A stretch of 33,966 nt of DNA from CALVGQ01 sp964370435 (GTDB taxonomy: Bacteria; Bacillota_I; Bacilli_A; Erysipelotrichales; Erysipelotrichaceae): the NCBI GenBank assembly GCA_964370435.1, contig CAYJJG010000016.1:1-33966 (forward strand), read 5' to 3'. Shown here piece by piece: positions 8,695 through 16,583 of this stretch. The stretch's first letter is position 1. Each line of letters begins with the position of its first letter. The notes below the pieces were generated by a model. It was not told where the DNA came from, made no database searches, and saw only the letters and a program-made list of their open reading frames with translations. A program made the position numbers and the translations under genes.

Positions 8695-10043
8695 GAAAAG
8701 TATCTGCAAAAATTAGACTAACTCTTTTTACAACCTTTCTTATGCTACTGATGGCAAGTGTATTAATAGCTTTTATGTTTTTACTTGCTGATGATATTGT
8801 AATGACAAACAGTATGACTCAGTTAATGGAGGTAGTAGATGATAATTCTAAGGAAATGGAGTTTGACGATGGAGAACTAGATTTAGATGATGTAGATTTC
8901 TTTAAGGAAGGTGTCTATACCCTTTTATATTCACAAAATGGTGAATATATTTATGGAGAATTTCCAGAGGATATTGTTACTACGCAACCATTTCAAGACA
9001 AAGAAACTAGTGAATTTACCTTTGATGGAACACTGTATTATATTTATGATCGATTATCACCTGTTGAGGATTCTCGCTCTCTTATATGGGTTCGCGGAAT
9101 TTTAGCCGTAGATGAAGTTGTATCAACCACAAATACTATTTTACAAATTGCACTTTTTGCCTTACCACTCTTTGTGCTTTTGGGTGCGATTGGTTGTTAT
9201 TTTATTGCTAAACATACTTTTCGCCCAATAGATAAAATTATTAAAACAGCAGAGGAAATAAGTAAAAGTGACAACCTTGCTTTGCGTATTAACTTACAGA
9301 GTGGTAGCCCCGAAATGCACAAACTTTCCGATACATTTAATACCCTGTTTAAACACTTAGAGAGTACATTTGAAGCAGAGAAGCAATTTACAAGTGATGT
9401 TTCTCACGAACTTAGAACACCAACTGCTGTTATATTAGCTCAGTGTGAGTATGCCCTTGGTGACAATATTCCCCCAGAAGATAAAGAAGATGCACTAGAA
9501 ACAGTACAACGTCAAGCATACAAGATGTCGCAGCTCATATCAGATTTATTAAATCTTATCCGTCTCGATAGAGGAGTTGAAAAACCTGAGTTAAGTTACA
9601 TCAATTTAAGTAAGCTTGTAAGCGATGTTTGTAAGGAGCAAAGTCTGCTTGCCCCACATGATATTAAACTTACGTATACTATTGAACCCAATATACAGGG
9701 AATCTTTAATCAAGAGATGATTGCTAGACTTCTAACTAACTTGATAAGCAATGCATTTACTTATAGAAATATAAATGGTCATGTTGAAATTGTACTGATT
9801 GAAACAAACACCGAAATTATTCTTTCGATAAAAGATGATGGAATAGGAATAGCTAAGGAACATCAAGATAAAATTTGGCATCGCTTCTACCAGGTTGACA
9901 GCTCACGTACTGCTGGACAAAACGGAAGTATGGGTTTAGGTCTATCGATGGTGGCACAAATCGCAAAACTTCATCATGCGAAAATTGAACTTAAGAGTGA
10001 AATTAATAAAGGTAGCTTGTTCATTGTAAAATTCCCTAAATAA
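8691..10043 (+). CDS. Sensor histidine kinase with acidic extracellular domain
   Basis: The 450-residue membrane kinase is the partner of the upstream regulator. Domains: membrane segment 1 (about 11-33), extracellular sensor (34-150), membrane segment 2 (about 152-173), HAMP (about 174-226), HisKA with H239 in SDVSHELRTP, and HATPase_c with an N box (NLISNAFTY), G1 box (DDGIGI) and G2 box (GSMGLGLSM). The sensor loop has a striking acidic stretch at residues 57-69 (EFDDGELDLDDVD), reminiscent of the acidic patch with which PhoQ binds divalent cations or cationic peptides. That comparison is an inference. Its ATG overlaps the regulator stop codon (ATGA). Three genes downstream in the same direction end with the PepSY protein, which has its own promoter. 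Confidence 0.95.
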   Translation: MRKVSAKIRLTLFTTFLMLLMASVLIAFMFLLADDIVMTNSMTQLMEVVDDNSKEMEFDDGELDLDDVDFFKEGVYTLLYSQNGEYIYGEFPEDIVTTQPFQDKETSEFTFDGTLYYIYDRLSPVEDSRSLIWVRGILAVDEVVSTTNTILQIALFALPLFVLLGAIGCYFIAKHTFRPIDKIIKTAEEISKSDNLALRINLQSGSPEMHKLSDTFNTLFKHLESTFEAEKQFTSDVSHELRTPTAVILAQCEYALGDNIPPEDKEDALETVQRQAYKMSQLISDLLNLIRLDRGVEKPELSYINLSKLVSDVCKEQSLLAPHDIKLTYTIEPNIQGIFNQEMIARLLTNLISNAFTYRNINGHVEIVLIETNTEIILSIKDDGIGIAKEHQDKIWHRFYQVDSSRTAGQNGSMGLGLSMVAQIAKLHHAKIELKSEINKGSLFIVKFPK

Positions 10044-10052
10044 ATTTTATCC

Positions 10053-10085
10053 TTTAATGTTATTTTAATCTTATGAAGTTAAAAT
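10053..10085 (+). promoter_or_regulatory. PepSY gene promoter with 11-bp direct-repeat operator
   Basis: Direct repeats TTTAATGTTAT and TTTAATCTTAT (10053-10074) are spaced 11 bp. A -10-like TAAAAT follows at 10080-10085, again five bases after the second repeat. Spacing and core are identical to the site before the response-regulator gene (7956-7988), so the same regulator probably acts here. Confidence 0.7.
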
Positions 10086-10129
10086 AGCGTTATCAAAGAA
10101 AGTTATAAACTAATTGAGGAGGTATTATT

Positions 10130-10768
10130 ATGAAATCTAAAATCACACTTAAACACATTGGTATTTTTACTAGCGGTGCTTTACTTGCTACAGTACTTGT
10201 AGGTAGTGTTATAGCCTATGCAAGCTCTTTACCTACTGATAAAGCTAAACAAGCGAATACTGAGCACAAAGATACTATTGCCCAAAACATATCAATAAAC
10301 ACAAACATTACTGAAAATTATATCGGTGAGTCTCAAGCAAAAGCCATAGCTCTTGAACACGCTGGATTAAAAGAAGATAGCGTTTCACACTTATTGTGCA
10401 AACTTGATGTTGATGATGGTATTGCTGAATACGAAGTAGAGTTTTGGGATGGCACAACTGAATATGACTACGAAATCAATGCAGTAAGCGGTGCTATTAT
10501 TGCTTTTGATTATGACATGGAAAGTTATGATGCAAAGCCTTCCACTGACTCCACTACGTATATTACTGAGTCTCAAGCAAAAGCCTTAGCTCTTAAACAC
10601 GCTGGAGTAAATGAAACTGAAGCTAGCAACATTAAATGTGAATTTGACTATGATGATGGTGTTGCAGAATACGAAATAGAATGGAAAATCAACAGAACTG
10701 ATTATGAATATACAATCAATGCTGTTGATGGTACAATTCAAGAGTATGACATAGAAGACGACGATTAA
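10130..10768 (+). CDS. Secreted or membrane-anchored double PepSY-domain protein
   Basis: The protein has 212 residues and GAGGAGG before its ATG. Residues 10-31 are a signal peptide or membrane anchor. Two PepSY domains follow (about 64-128 and 144-208). Each has the pattern ESQAKA.AL.HAG, an acidic strand with DDG.AEYE, and a final INAV.G.I strand. PepSY domains are small extracellular or periplasmic modules thought to inhibit proteases or bind ligands. The C-terminus is strongly acidic. PepSY proteins next to two-component systems are a recurrent arrangement in Firmicutes, where they often act as modulators or outputs. The operator matching that of the adjacent regulator supports its place in that regulon. 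The exact role is not known. Confidence 0.9.
   Translation: MKSKITLKHIGIFTSGALLATVLVGSVIAYASSLPTDKAKQANTEHKDTIAQNISINTNITENYIGESQAKAIALEHAGLKEDSVSHLLCKLDVDDGIAEYEVEFWDGTTEYDYEINAVSGAIIAFDYDMESYDAKPSTDSTTYITESQAKALALKHAGVNETEASNIKCEFDYDDGVAEYEIEWKINRTDYEYTINAVDGTIQEYDIEDDD
10328..10366 (+). repeat. Internal DNA repeat, copy 1 (PepSY helix)
   Basis: This 39-base segment recurs at 10568-10606, exactly 240 bases (80 codons) later, with only 2 differences. The surrounding parts of the two domains are far more diverged at the DNA level. Confidence 0.9.
10568..10606 (+). repeat. Internal DNA repeat, copy 2 (PepSY helix)
   Basis: This is the second copy of the 39-base segment at 10328-10366, encoding ESQAKALALKHAG of the second PepSY domain. 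It points to tandem domain duplication with later conversion or constraint. Confidence 0.9.
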
Positions 10769-10818
10769 TGTTAGCCAACGCAATAACTGTTATACCTATA
10801 TAAGAAAAATATCATTAG

Positions 10819-10857
10819 CCAATATATTAGTAATAATTATAATATGTTGGTTTTTTT
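10819..10857 (+). terminator. Terminator after the PepSY gene
   Basis: An 11-bp stem (CCAATATATTA with TAATATGTTGG, one G-U pair) is followed by seven Ts, about 50 bases after the PepSY stop codon. Confidence 0.88.
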
Positions 10858-10943
10858 AATATAAATTACTTCTTTAACTTTCTTATCCTAGTTAACTTTT
10901 AAAATGGTTTTTATAGATATGTAAAATTATTATTATCGACAAT

Positions 10944-10981
10944 AAAAAAAGCTGGCTTATCTATGTATAAACCAAGCTTTT
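10944..10981 (-). terminator. Terminator after the glucosaminidase gene
   Basis: Minus strand: AAAGCTTGG pairs with CCAGCTTT (one bulged base), the inner TTTAT/ATAA pairing extends the stem, and a run of seven Ts follows. It lies 15 bases after the stop of the minus-strand gene and faces the PepSY terminator. Confidence 0.8.
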
Positions 10982-10995
10982 CATGTATAAAACTT

Positions 10996-13900
10996 CTATT
11001 CATTTTTTAAATCATAAAACCCACCAAGCTCATAACTCACTTTATACTTATTATTGGTATCTCTTGAACCAATAACTTTTAATGGATTTAAAATATTAGT
11101 ATATTCTCTACTCGTATTGTCTTTCAAATCAATTAATTCTACATAATCTTTTGTTTCAATTAATAACTTAAAAGTATAATCTCCATCATCTAAACCAGCT
11201 AAATCAATATCAAATTCATACCACGTATAATCATAATTATATTTGGTACTCCCTGTTTGATTTTCGGTGTTATCCCAACAGAAATCATTATTGCTAAGTT
11301 CTATTAAACCTAAAGATTCATAACTCATTAAAGATTGGGTCTCTTTGTTGATCATATATAAAGTATATTTTACTTCATCATCCTCCGAGAAAGAGCCTCT
11401 TTGAATATAAGCTGTCCCTTTTATAGTTAAAGTATTAGTTTCCTCATTAAAGCGCTCTAACATCATATAACTATATGCTTCCATATAAGTAGGAAGTGTA
11501 TTTTTTTCTTCGATATCCAACTGATAGTTTTGCACATGAATTTCAAAACGATTGGAGAATTTATTTTGTTTTAAAGCCTGAATATAGTGATCATTTACAA
11601 ATACTATAGCAGTATCTTCAGTAACATCACGCCCAGTAAGTATTCTTTTGAATTCTTGTCCTTCAATAGTAGTTACAATTTCTAATTTATATTCTCCAAG
11701 AGCTAAATCAGCTATATTAAAGTTTCCTTGATACCAAGCATGAGAATAATCTAAACCATGTTGAGGATAACCTAAAGTGATATCATAATCACCTGTTGTA
11801 CTTGTTAAATCAACACTTCTTACTAGGGTATTATCTTTTAAATCAACAATATTAATTTTATGAGCAATAGTCTCTTTAGAATTCTCTAAACCAGTTACAT
11901 AGGCCCTACCATATATAGATAATACACCTTCATCACTTAAGCTAAGTTCACTTAATCCTGTAATATACTCTTGTTCAATAGTTACTTCATCTTCACTAAT
12001 TTTTAGCACTGTTTTTTGATTATTTGAAGTAATCTCATAGTTTTTTATACCTATTTCATTAGTAATCGCTGTTACACCAGTAATAGCTTTTTCTTCTGTA
12101 TAGGCACTATGTACTGTTTTTATCGCTAATTGATATTCACCAACAGCTAGAGCTGTCAGGTCAAGTGATAAACCAGCAAATCCTGCTGCTTTATAATTAG
12201 CTTCTTCATAGATTATTTCACTAAGTTCTATTTCTTGTTTAGTAGAACCATTGTCAAGCACTAAATAATGTTCTACATCAGCTAAGTCAGAAATATAAAT
12301 ACCTGGTTGATACGCATATCCAAATAATGTTAAAGTAGCACTAGTCATATTAAAACTAGTTATTGACTGCTTAAAGTCTCCTACTGCAACAGTACCTTCT
12401 GGTGGCTCTGGTGTAGTGTCATTAATATTTTGAATTTGTGAAGTTGGAAGATATCCTACACTTCGATCAAAATCATATGGTATAAGACCATTAACAGTAC
12501 CATTTGTTTTATGGGTGATCAATGTCCCATTGTCATATAGACCATTGGTAGACTGCAATTTTGTCCAATTACTATCCTGAGACTGAATAACCACTGTGAA
12601 ATTTCTTTGGTAGTTATTTCCATAAGTAGTATTATAGAGTGTCGTAGAACTAGAACTTGGCTCTTTTTTAACATCCGTACCCTCTTGTGTTATTAATCCT
12701 AAACTATAATTATTCCAATCTGTTAATGTACCATCATTACCATTCGCAAACTTATCAATTTCATATGCTATAGCTGCAATCTTTGTTCCCCAATAAGGGT
12801 CAGAAGCATATTTTACATTAAACCCTGAACCTTTATTACCTACATGCGACCCGAAGAAACGATAATCAGTTATGTCTGCATATCCTCGAATATTAATACC
12901 CATGTGCTCAGTAATTGCCTGTGAAATACTAGAGAAATAAGTTGCACTATCAGGATCGGAATCATACGCACTCCATCCAAAAAGATTATTTCTTTCTACT
13001 GCATATCTACTTCTTCCATAACCTGATTCAAGGCAAGCCATCGCAAAAATCAATAAAGCATTGACTCCATAGTTATTTTGACTATTAATAAAAGTTTGTC
13101 CTTCATTCCAAAGTTTCGATTCATTACTCTTTAAGGAATTGAAATCACTACTTGAAGGGTGTGCATTATAGCCTTTAGAAGCTAAGAAATCATTAAATAC
13201 TTGTACTTCAATTTCACTTTGGCTACGTACTGGTAAAAACTGAAAATAATTATAATAAGTACCTGCTAAATTAGTATATTTTCGATCAGTATAAAACGTA
13301 TGATTATCCCAACTATAATAAGTACTTCCTACACTCATCCAATCCGCTGCAGGACCTACAATACTTTTATATGTGGTACTATTATAACCTGAATAAGCAT
13401 AATAAACTAAATCTTTATAATTTCCGTTTTGTTCTACTTTATAATGAGACTGTTTTACTGTTAAAGTAAAGGGTTGCTCATTACTACTAGTAATATCATT
13501 ACCACCTAAAGTAATTGGAATATTATCAGTAATATATTTCATTGGTACTAAATCTACATTTTTTAAATCAACATAACCATCAAAGCCATTAAACATAACA
13601 TAGACTTGACCTGTTCCATTGCCATTATAACTTTCAGTACGTCCATCACTCATTTCGCGATGTTGTACAATATAACTAGTTTTCCCACCACCATTAGCTG
13701 CACTTGCTGTTAATGTTGTTGAACCACTTCGCTTAGGATAAGAAATTGCTACTCCTGAATTCATTGCAATAATTCCTGTTGGTGAATAACTTTGATGATG
13801 TCTTACTACTGCATCATCACCATAATTCCACATTGTTTTTCTAGCAGTACTAAAATCACTATAACAACCTACTTTATCAAAGCCTCCACTATCATTAACA

Positions 13901-14043
13901 ATAGCCACTTCATATTGTGTTGAACAATGAAGTGGATATGCTGATGTAACAGCTTGAACTTCTCCACCAAAATCAAATGGTGAAGCATACAACAATCCAC
14001 ATGCTAAAAATAAAGTCAAAATTAATTTAATTATTTTTTGCAT
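10996..14043 (-). CDS. Large secreted beta-N-acetylglucosaminidase (GH73-like) with C-terminal repeat modules
   Basis: The 1015-residue exported protein has a signal peptide at about residues 1-21; C15 is preceded by FLA, a poor lipobox, so ordinary cleavage is more likely. Residues about 315-435 form a glucosaminidase domain with ACLESGYGRSRYA, where E339 is the candidate catalytic acid, then NNLFGW and AITEHM typical of LytG/GH73 enzymes that cut peptidoglycan glycan strands. A probable SH3-like segment follows (about 445-545). The C-terminal half has three modules of about 110 residues (roughly 555-665, 695-800, 845-985), each containing a GxAY turn and ending in L..G.Y/DY.L..... There is no LPXTG motif. 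AAGGAGG precedes the ATG. It is the second gene after a membrane-anchored protein gene (11-base gap) and ends at a terminator. Confidence 0.88.
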   Translation of the reverse strand: MQKIIKLILTLFLACGLLYASPFDFGGEVQAVTSAYPLHCSTQYEVAIVNDSGGFDKVGCYSDFSTARKTMWNYGDDAVVRHHQSYSPTGIIAMNSGVAISYPKRSGSTTLTASAANGGGKTSYIVQHREMSDGRTESYNGNGTGQVYVMFNGFDGYVDLKNVDLVPMKYITDNIPITLGGNDITSSNEQPFTLTVKQSHYKVEQNGNYKDLVYYAYSGYNSTTYKSIVGPAADWMSVGSTYYSWDNHTFYTDRKYTNLAGTYYNYFQFLPVRSQSEIEVQVFNDFLASKGYNAHPSSSDFNSLKSNESKLWNEGQTFINSQNNYGVNALLIFAMACLESGYGRSRYAVERNNLFGWSAYDSDPDSATYFSSISQAITEHMGINIRGYADITDYRFFGSHVGNKGSGFNVKYASDPYWGTKIAAIAYEIDKFANGNDGTLTDWNNYSLGLITQEGTDVKKEPSSSSTTLYNTTYGNNYQRNFTVVIQSQDSNWTKLQSTNGLYDNGTLITHKTNGTVNGLIPYDFDRSVGYLPTSQIQNINDTTPEPPEGTVAVGDFKQSITSFNMTSATLTLFGYAYQPGIYISDLADVEHYLVLDNGSTKQEIELSEIIYEEANYKAAGFAGLSLDLTALAVGEYQLAIKTVHSAYTEEKAITGVTAITNEIGIKNYEITSNNQKTVLKISEDEVTIEQEYITGLSELSLSDEGVLSIYGRAYVTGLENSKETIAHKINIVDLKDNTLVRSVDLTSTTGDYDITLGYPQHGLDYSHAWYQGNFNIADLALGEYKLEIVTTIEGQEFKRILTGRDVTEDTAIVFVNDHYIQALKQNKFSNRFEIHVQNYQLDIEEKNTLPTYMEAYSYMMLERFNEETNTLTIKGTAYIQRGSFSEDDEVKYTLYMINKETQSLMSYESLGLIELSNNDFCWDNTENQTGSTKYNYDYTWYEFDIDLAGLDDGDYTFKLLIETKDYVELIDLKDNTSREYTNILNPLKVIGSRDTNNKYKVSYELGGFYDLKNE

Positions 14044-14054
14044 ACCTTACCTCC

Positions 14055-15035
14055 TTATAGATCTACATTAATTACAATATAATGCTCTTGTCCTTTTACC
14101 TTAAGACGCAGTACTCCTTGATATGTTATAGGGTTCTCCGACGGATTAAGTGTTTCTATAAACACTACTCCTTGATCAGTATCTGTAATTGTCTTATTAA
14201 TCAGATTACTACTTTTTTCAGTTGTAAACTGTTCATTAAAAGCTTTAAACTCTTCACCTGTTTCACTTACAGTATAGATTGCCTCTTCAATTACTACTTC
14301 ATCACCCCAAAGTGAAACTACTTCAATATTAAAGGCATGAATTTGAGCAGTCGATGGAGATAAATAAACCTCACTATATCCATTTTCATAGGTTCTATTA
14401 ATGGTTTCACCACTTAGTTCATAAGCACTAGAAACACGCATTTGATAACTTCTACCATCAAATATAACATCATCAGGATTATATCTTAATGAAGATGAAT
14501 CTTTAATGCTGTCTTTTAAATCGAAATCAATTGAATGATCATTAAAATCAAAACTTAAAGTAACTGTTTCTGCACTATCATCAACTGGGATAAAAATATT
14601 GGTAATCATAGAACTTTCTTGGGATAAAATTTCATACCACACATTTAATTTACCTAAGAATAAACCTTGCTCCTCTAATGCATCAACATAATTTTCTATT
14701 TCACTTAATACTATACCTTCACTTGTCTTAAATCCATCAAGTGAAAGATTAATTTCATCTTCAGATTTTACACGGATTTTAGCAACTATAAATTTAAAGT
14801 CTACTTCCTCTAAATCAAAAGTTTGATATTCTACTAAATCTATTGCTAATGTGCTTTCATCACTATTCTCTTCAGGTTTTTCTTGATTACCCTCTTCTGC
14901 TAAATCAACACTTGGAATAAAACTCTCTTCCTGTTTATTTTCAGCGGTAATGAAGATATAAAATAACCCTAAGCAAATACCTATAGAAATAACTAATATA
15001 AGATATAAATATTTATTTTTTAACTTTACACTCAT
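14055..15035 (-). CDS. Membrane-anchored extracellular protein of unknown function
   Basis: The start is set at 15035 (MSVKLKNKY), which has GGAGG six bases upstream; an in-frame ATG 4 codons earlier overlaps that ribosome site. The protein has 326 residues: a short basic N-terminus, one membrane segment (about 8-29), an acidic low-complexity linker (about 33-65, rich in E, D, S and P), then a beta-rich extracellular region. There is no lipobox. I do not recognise the family. The gene is 11 bases upstream of the secreted glucosaminidase gene and in the same direction, so it probably forms a two-gene operon and may anchor, chaperone or regulate the hydrolase at the membrane. That is inferred only from position and topology. 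Confidence 0.8.
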   Translation of the reverse strand: MSVKLKNKYLYLILVISIGICLGLFYIFITAENKQEESFIPSVDLAEEGNQEKPEENSDESTLAIDLVEYQTFDLEEVDFKFIVAKIRVKSEDEINLSLDGFKTSEGIVLSEIENYVDALEEQGLFLGKLNVWYEILSQESSMITNIFIPVDDSAETVTLSFDFNDHSIDFDLKDSIKDSSSLRYNPDDVIFDGRSYQMRVSSAYELSGETINRTYENGYSEVYLSPSTAQIHAFNIEVVSLWGDEVVIEEAIYTVSETGEEFKAFNEQFTTEKSSNLINKTITDTDQGVVFIETLNPSENPITYQGVLRLKVKGQEHYIVINVDL

Positions 15036-15181
15036 ACTTTCCTCCATCTAATCAAGTATAACATTAATACTTCGATTTTATGCTGTTAATGTTTGGTAAA
15101 ATAAGCACTATAAAAGTGTTTACCTTTTTCTATTTTACATTATAATCAATACTTTTTCACTATTTAATAGTTAATTTCATT

Positions 15182-15221
15182 AAAAATAAAAAATACTACA
15201 TGAGCTAGTCATATAGTATTT
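15182..15221 (-). terminator. Terminator after the sigma/anti-sigma operon
   Basis: Minus strand: a 13-bp stem (AAATACTATATGA with TCATGTAGTATTT, one G-U pair, 5-nt loop) runs into TTTTTATTTTT, 18 bases after the anti-sigma stop codon. It separates the sigma operon from the glucosaminidase operon. Confidence 0.9.
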
Positions 15222-15239
15222 AATAAGATTTAATGCTAG

Positions 15240-15606
15240 TTAGTCGTTATCGTCATCATCTGAATCATCGTTGTCATCATCTGAATCATCGTTGTCATCG
15301 TCTGAATCATCGTTGTCATCATCTGAGTCATCGTTGTCATCATCTGAGTCATCGTTGTCATCATCTGAATCATCATTGTCGTCTGACCAATCATCTTGAT
15401 CATCATCTAAATCATCATTGTCATCATCTGAATCATCGTTGTCATCATCTGAATCATCGTTGTCATCATCTAAATCATCATTGTCATCATCTAAATCATC
15501 ATTGTCATCATCTAAATCATCATTGTCATCGTCTGAATCATCATTGTCATCGTCTGAATCATCATCGTTATCATCGTCTGAATCATCATCGTTATCATCA
15601 TTAGTG
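15240..15606 (-). repeat. Tandem 21-bp repeat encoding an aspartate-rich heptad tail
   Basis: About sixteen tandem 21-bp units, mostly GTC/GAC-ATC type codons on the opposite strand, encode repeated S/L-D-D-D-N-D-D heptads. A few units are irregular (a DDWSDDN interruption near 15380-15400 and shifted DDDND units at both ends). Near-identical units make copy-number variation by slippage likely. Confidence 0.93.
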
Positions 15607-16583
15607 TCTACATCTGTTTCAAGAATTGCACCAGTTACAGCATTCACATCAATCTCATAATCACCTTGAGCTGTTTTAATCTCAACTTCATAAGTAAAGA
15701 TTCCATCTTCAACATCAAATTCGATTTCATATTCTGTAACCATACTTGCATCTAGTCCAAAATAACTTAATGCTTGTGCTAATACTTCTTCTTTTGTTAA
15801 ATATGAACCATTATTTGAAGTTCCTTGTTGTTGTAATTCACCTGGTAGCGTTTCTGCTTTTGTTTCTAATAATAAACCTAGTTGATTTACAGTTAATGTT
15901 GCTAATTCTTCAAATACTAAAGTACTATCAATTTCAATTAATCTTTGAATAAGAGCAGCTTTTCCTACAGAAATGGCATTGGCTGTTGCTAATTCTTCTA
16001 AATCATCATCAAATTCTCCATCTTCAAAATCAATATCTTGATAAATAACGGCACCTTCAATAGCTGCATCAGTTAGAAGTGTTTGTACTTCTTGTGTTAA
16101 TAATGCTGCAATTTCATCTTCATCATCACCATCTACTGATAATAATAAAGTATTTTGTAGCTCACTAATATATCCATTAGCAATCATTGATTCAACTAAT
16201 GTTTTTACAGCTTCTGATGGAGTTAAACCATTTAGTTGTAAATCGCCTAAGATACTTTGTGCATCTTCATTTTCAGCAACGATTGCAACCACTTTACCAT
16301 CTTCAACTTCTAAGCTAATACTTGGATTAACATCTAACATAATCGTTAATGCTTGTACTGGTGTATTAAATGCATACATTCCTCCTAATACAAGAGCTAC
16401 TGTTAAACTAAACGCTAAGGCAAGTTTAGGCCATGTAAATAAATTTTTGTTCATTGATTTTCCCTCATTCTTTCTCTTTTTATCGATTTCTTCGCAAGCA
16501 TGAAGGATAATATCAAAATTTTCTTCTGGCATAGTTGCGATTAACGCATCATGAATCTTTTTCTCCATGTGATCATTACTCAT
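15240..16583 (-). CDS. RsgI-like anti-sigma factor with PepSY domain and Asp-heptad tail
   Basis: The start is set at the ATG at 16583, nine bases after AGGAGG; another ATG two codons earlier is too close to it. The protein has 447 residues. Parts in order: cytosolic N-terminus (1-50), which should hold the sigma factor; membrane segment (about 52-72); an RsgI-type extracellular segment starting LDVNPSISLEV and containing KVV.I...N.DAQ; PepSY-like domain (about 262-325); then about 120 residues of S/L-D-D-D-N-D-D repeats. In RsgI proteins the Asn-Pro bond of the VNPS motif is an autoproteolysis site; here it would be N86-P87. The gene overlaps the ECF sigma gene by 8 bases. The Asp tail suggests Ca2+ or other cation binding, which is an inference. 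The N-terminus does not resemble the usual RsgI_N domain. Confidence 0.88.
   Translation of the reverse strand: MSNDHMEKKIHDALIATMPEENFDIILHACEEIDKKRKNEGKSMNKNLFTWPKLALAFSLTVALVLGGMYAFNTPVQALTIMLDVNPSISLEVEDGKVVAIVAENEDAQSILGDLQLNGLTPSEAVKTLVESMIANGYISELQNTLLLSVDGDDEDEIAALLTQEVQTLLTDAAIEGAVIYQDIDFEDGEFDDDLEELATANAISVGKAALIQRLIEIDSTLVFEELATLTVNQLGLLLETKAETLPGELQQQGTSNNGSYLTKEEVLAQALSYFGLDASMVTEYEIEFDVEDGIFTYEVEIKTAQGDYEIDVNAVTGAILETDVDTNDDNDDDSDDDNDDDSDDDNDDSDDDNDDLDDDNDDLDDDNDDLDDDNDDSDDDNDDSDDDNDDLDDDQDDWSDDNDDSDDDNDDSDDDNDDSDDDNDDSDDDNDDSDDDNDDSDDDDND

Noticed and set aside
11000..14043. Glucosaminidase as a lipoprotein through C15
   Set aside because: The residues before the Cys (FLA) are a poor lipobox, and hydrophobic residues continue after it.
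15217..15232. TTTAAT pair resembling the response-regulator operator
   Set aside because: The two copies are spaced 10 bp, not 11, no -10 box follows, and the pair lies in a terminator region.
15233..15604. Plus-strand open frame encoding a His/Leu/Asn/Cys-rich repeat protein
   Set aside because: It is the antisense reading of the Asp-repeat tail of the anti-sigma gene, has no ribosome site and consists only of the translated repeat.
15240..15606. 21-bp tandem repeats as a CRISPR array
   Set aside because: Repeats are directly adjacent with no unique spacers and are in frame within a coding sequence; no cas genes are present.
15418..15660. Plus-strand Ser-rich open frame
   Set aside because: Another frame of the same 21-bp repeat; no ribosome site, no independent coding signal.
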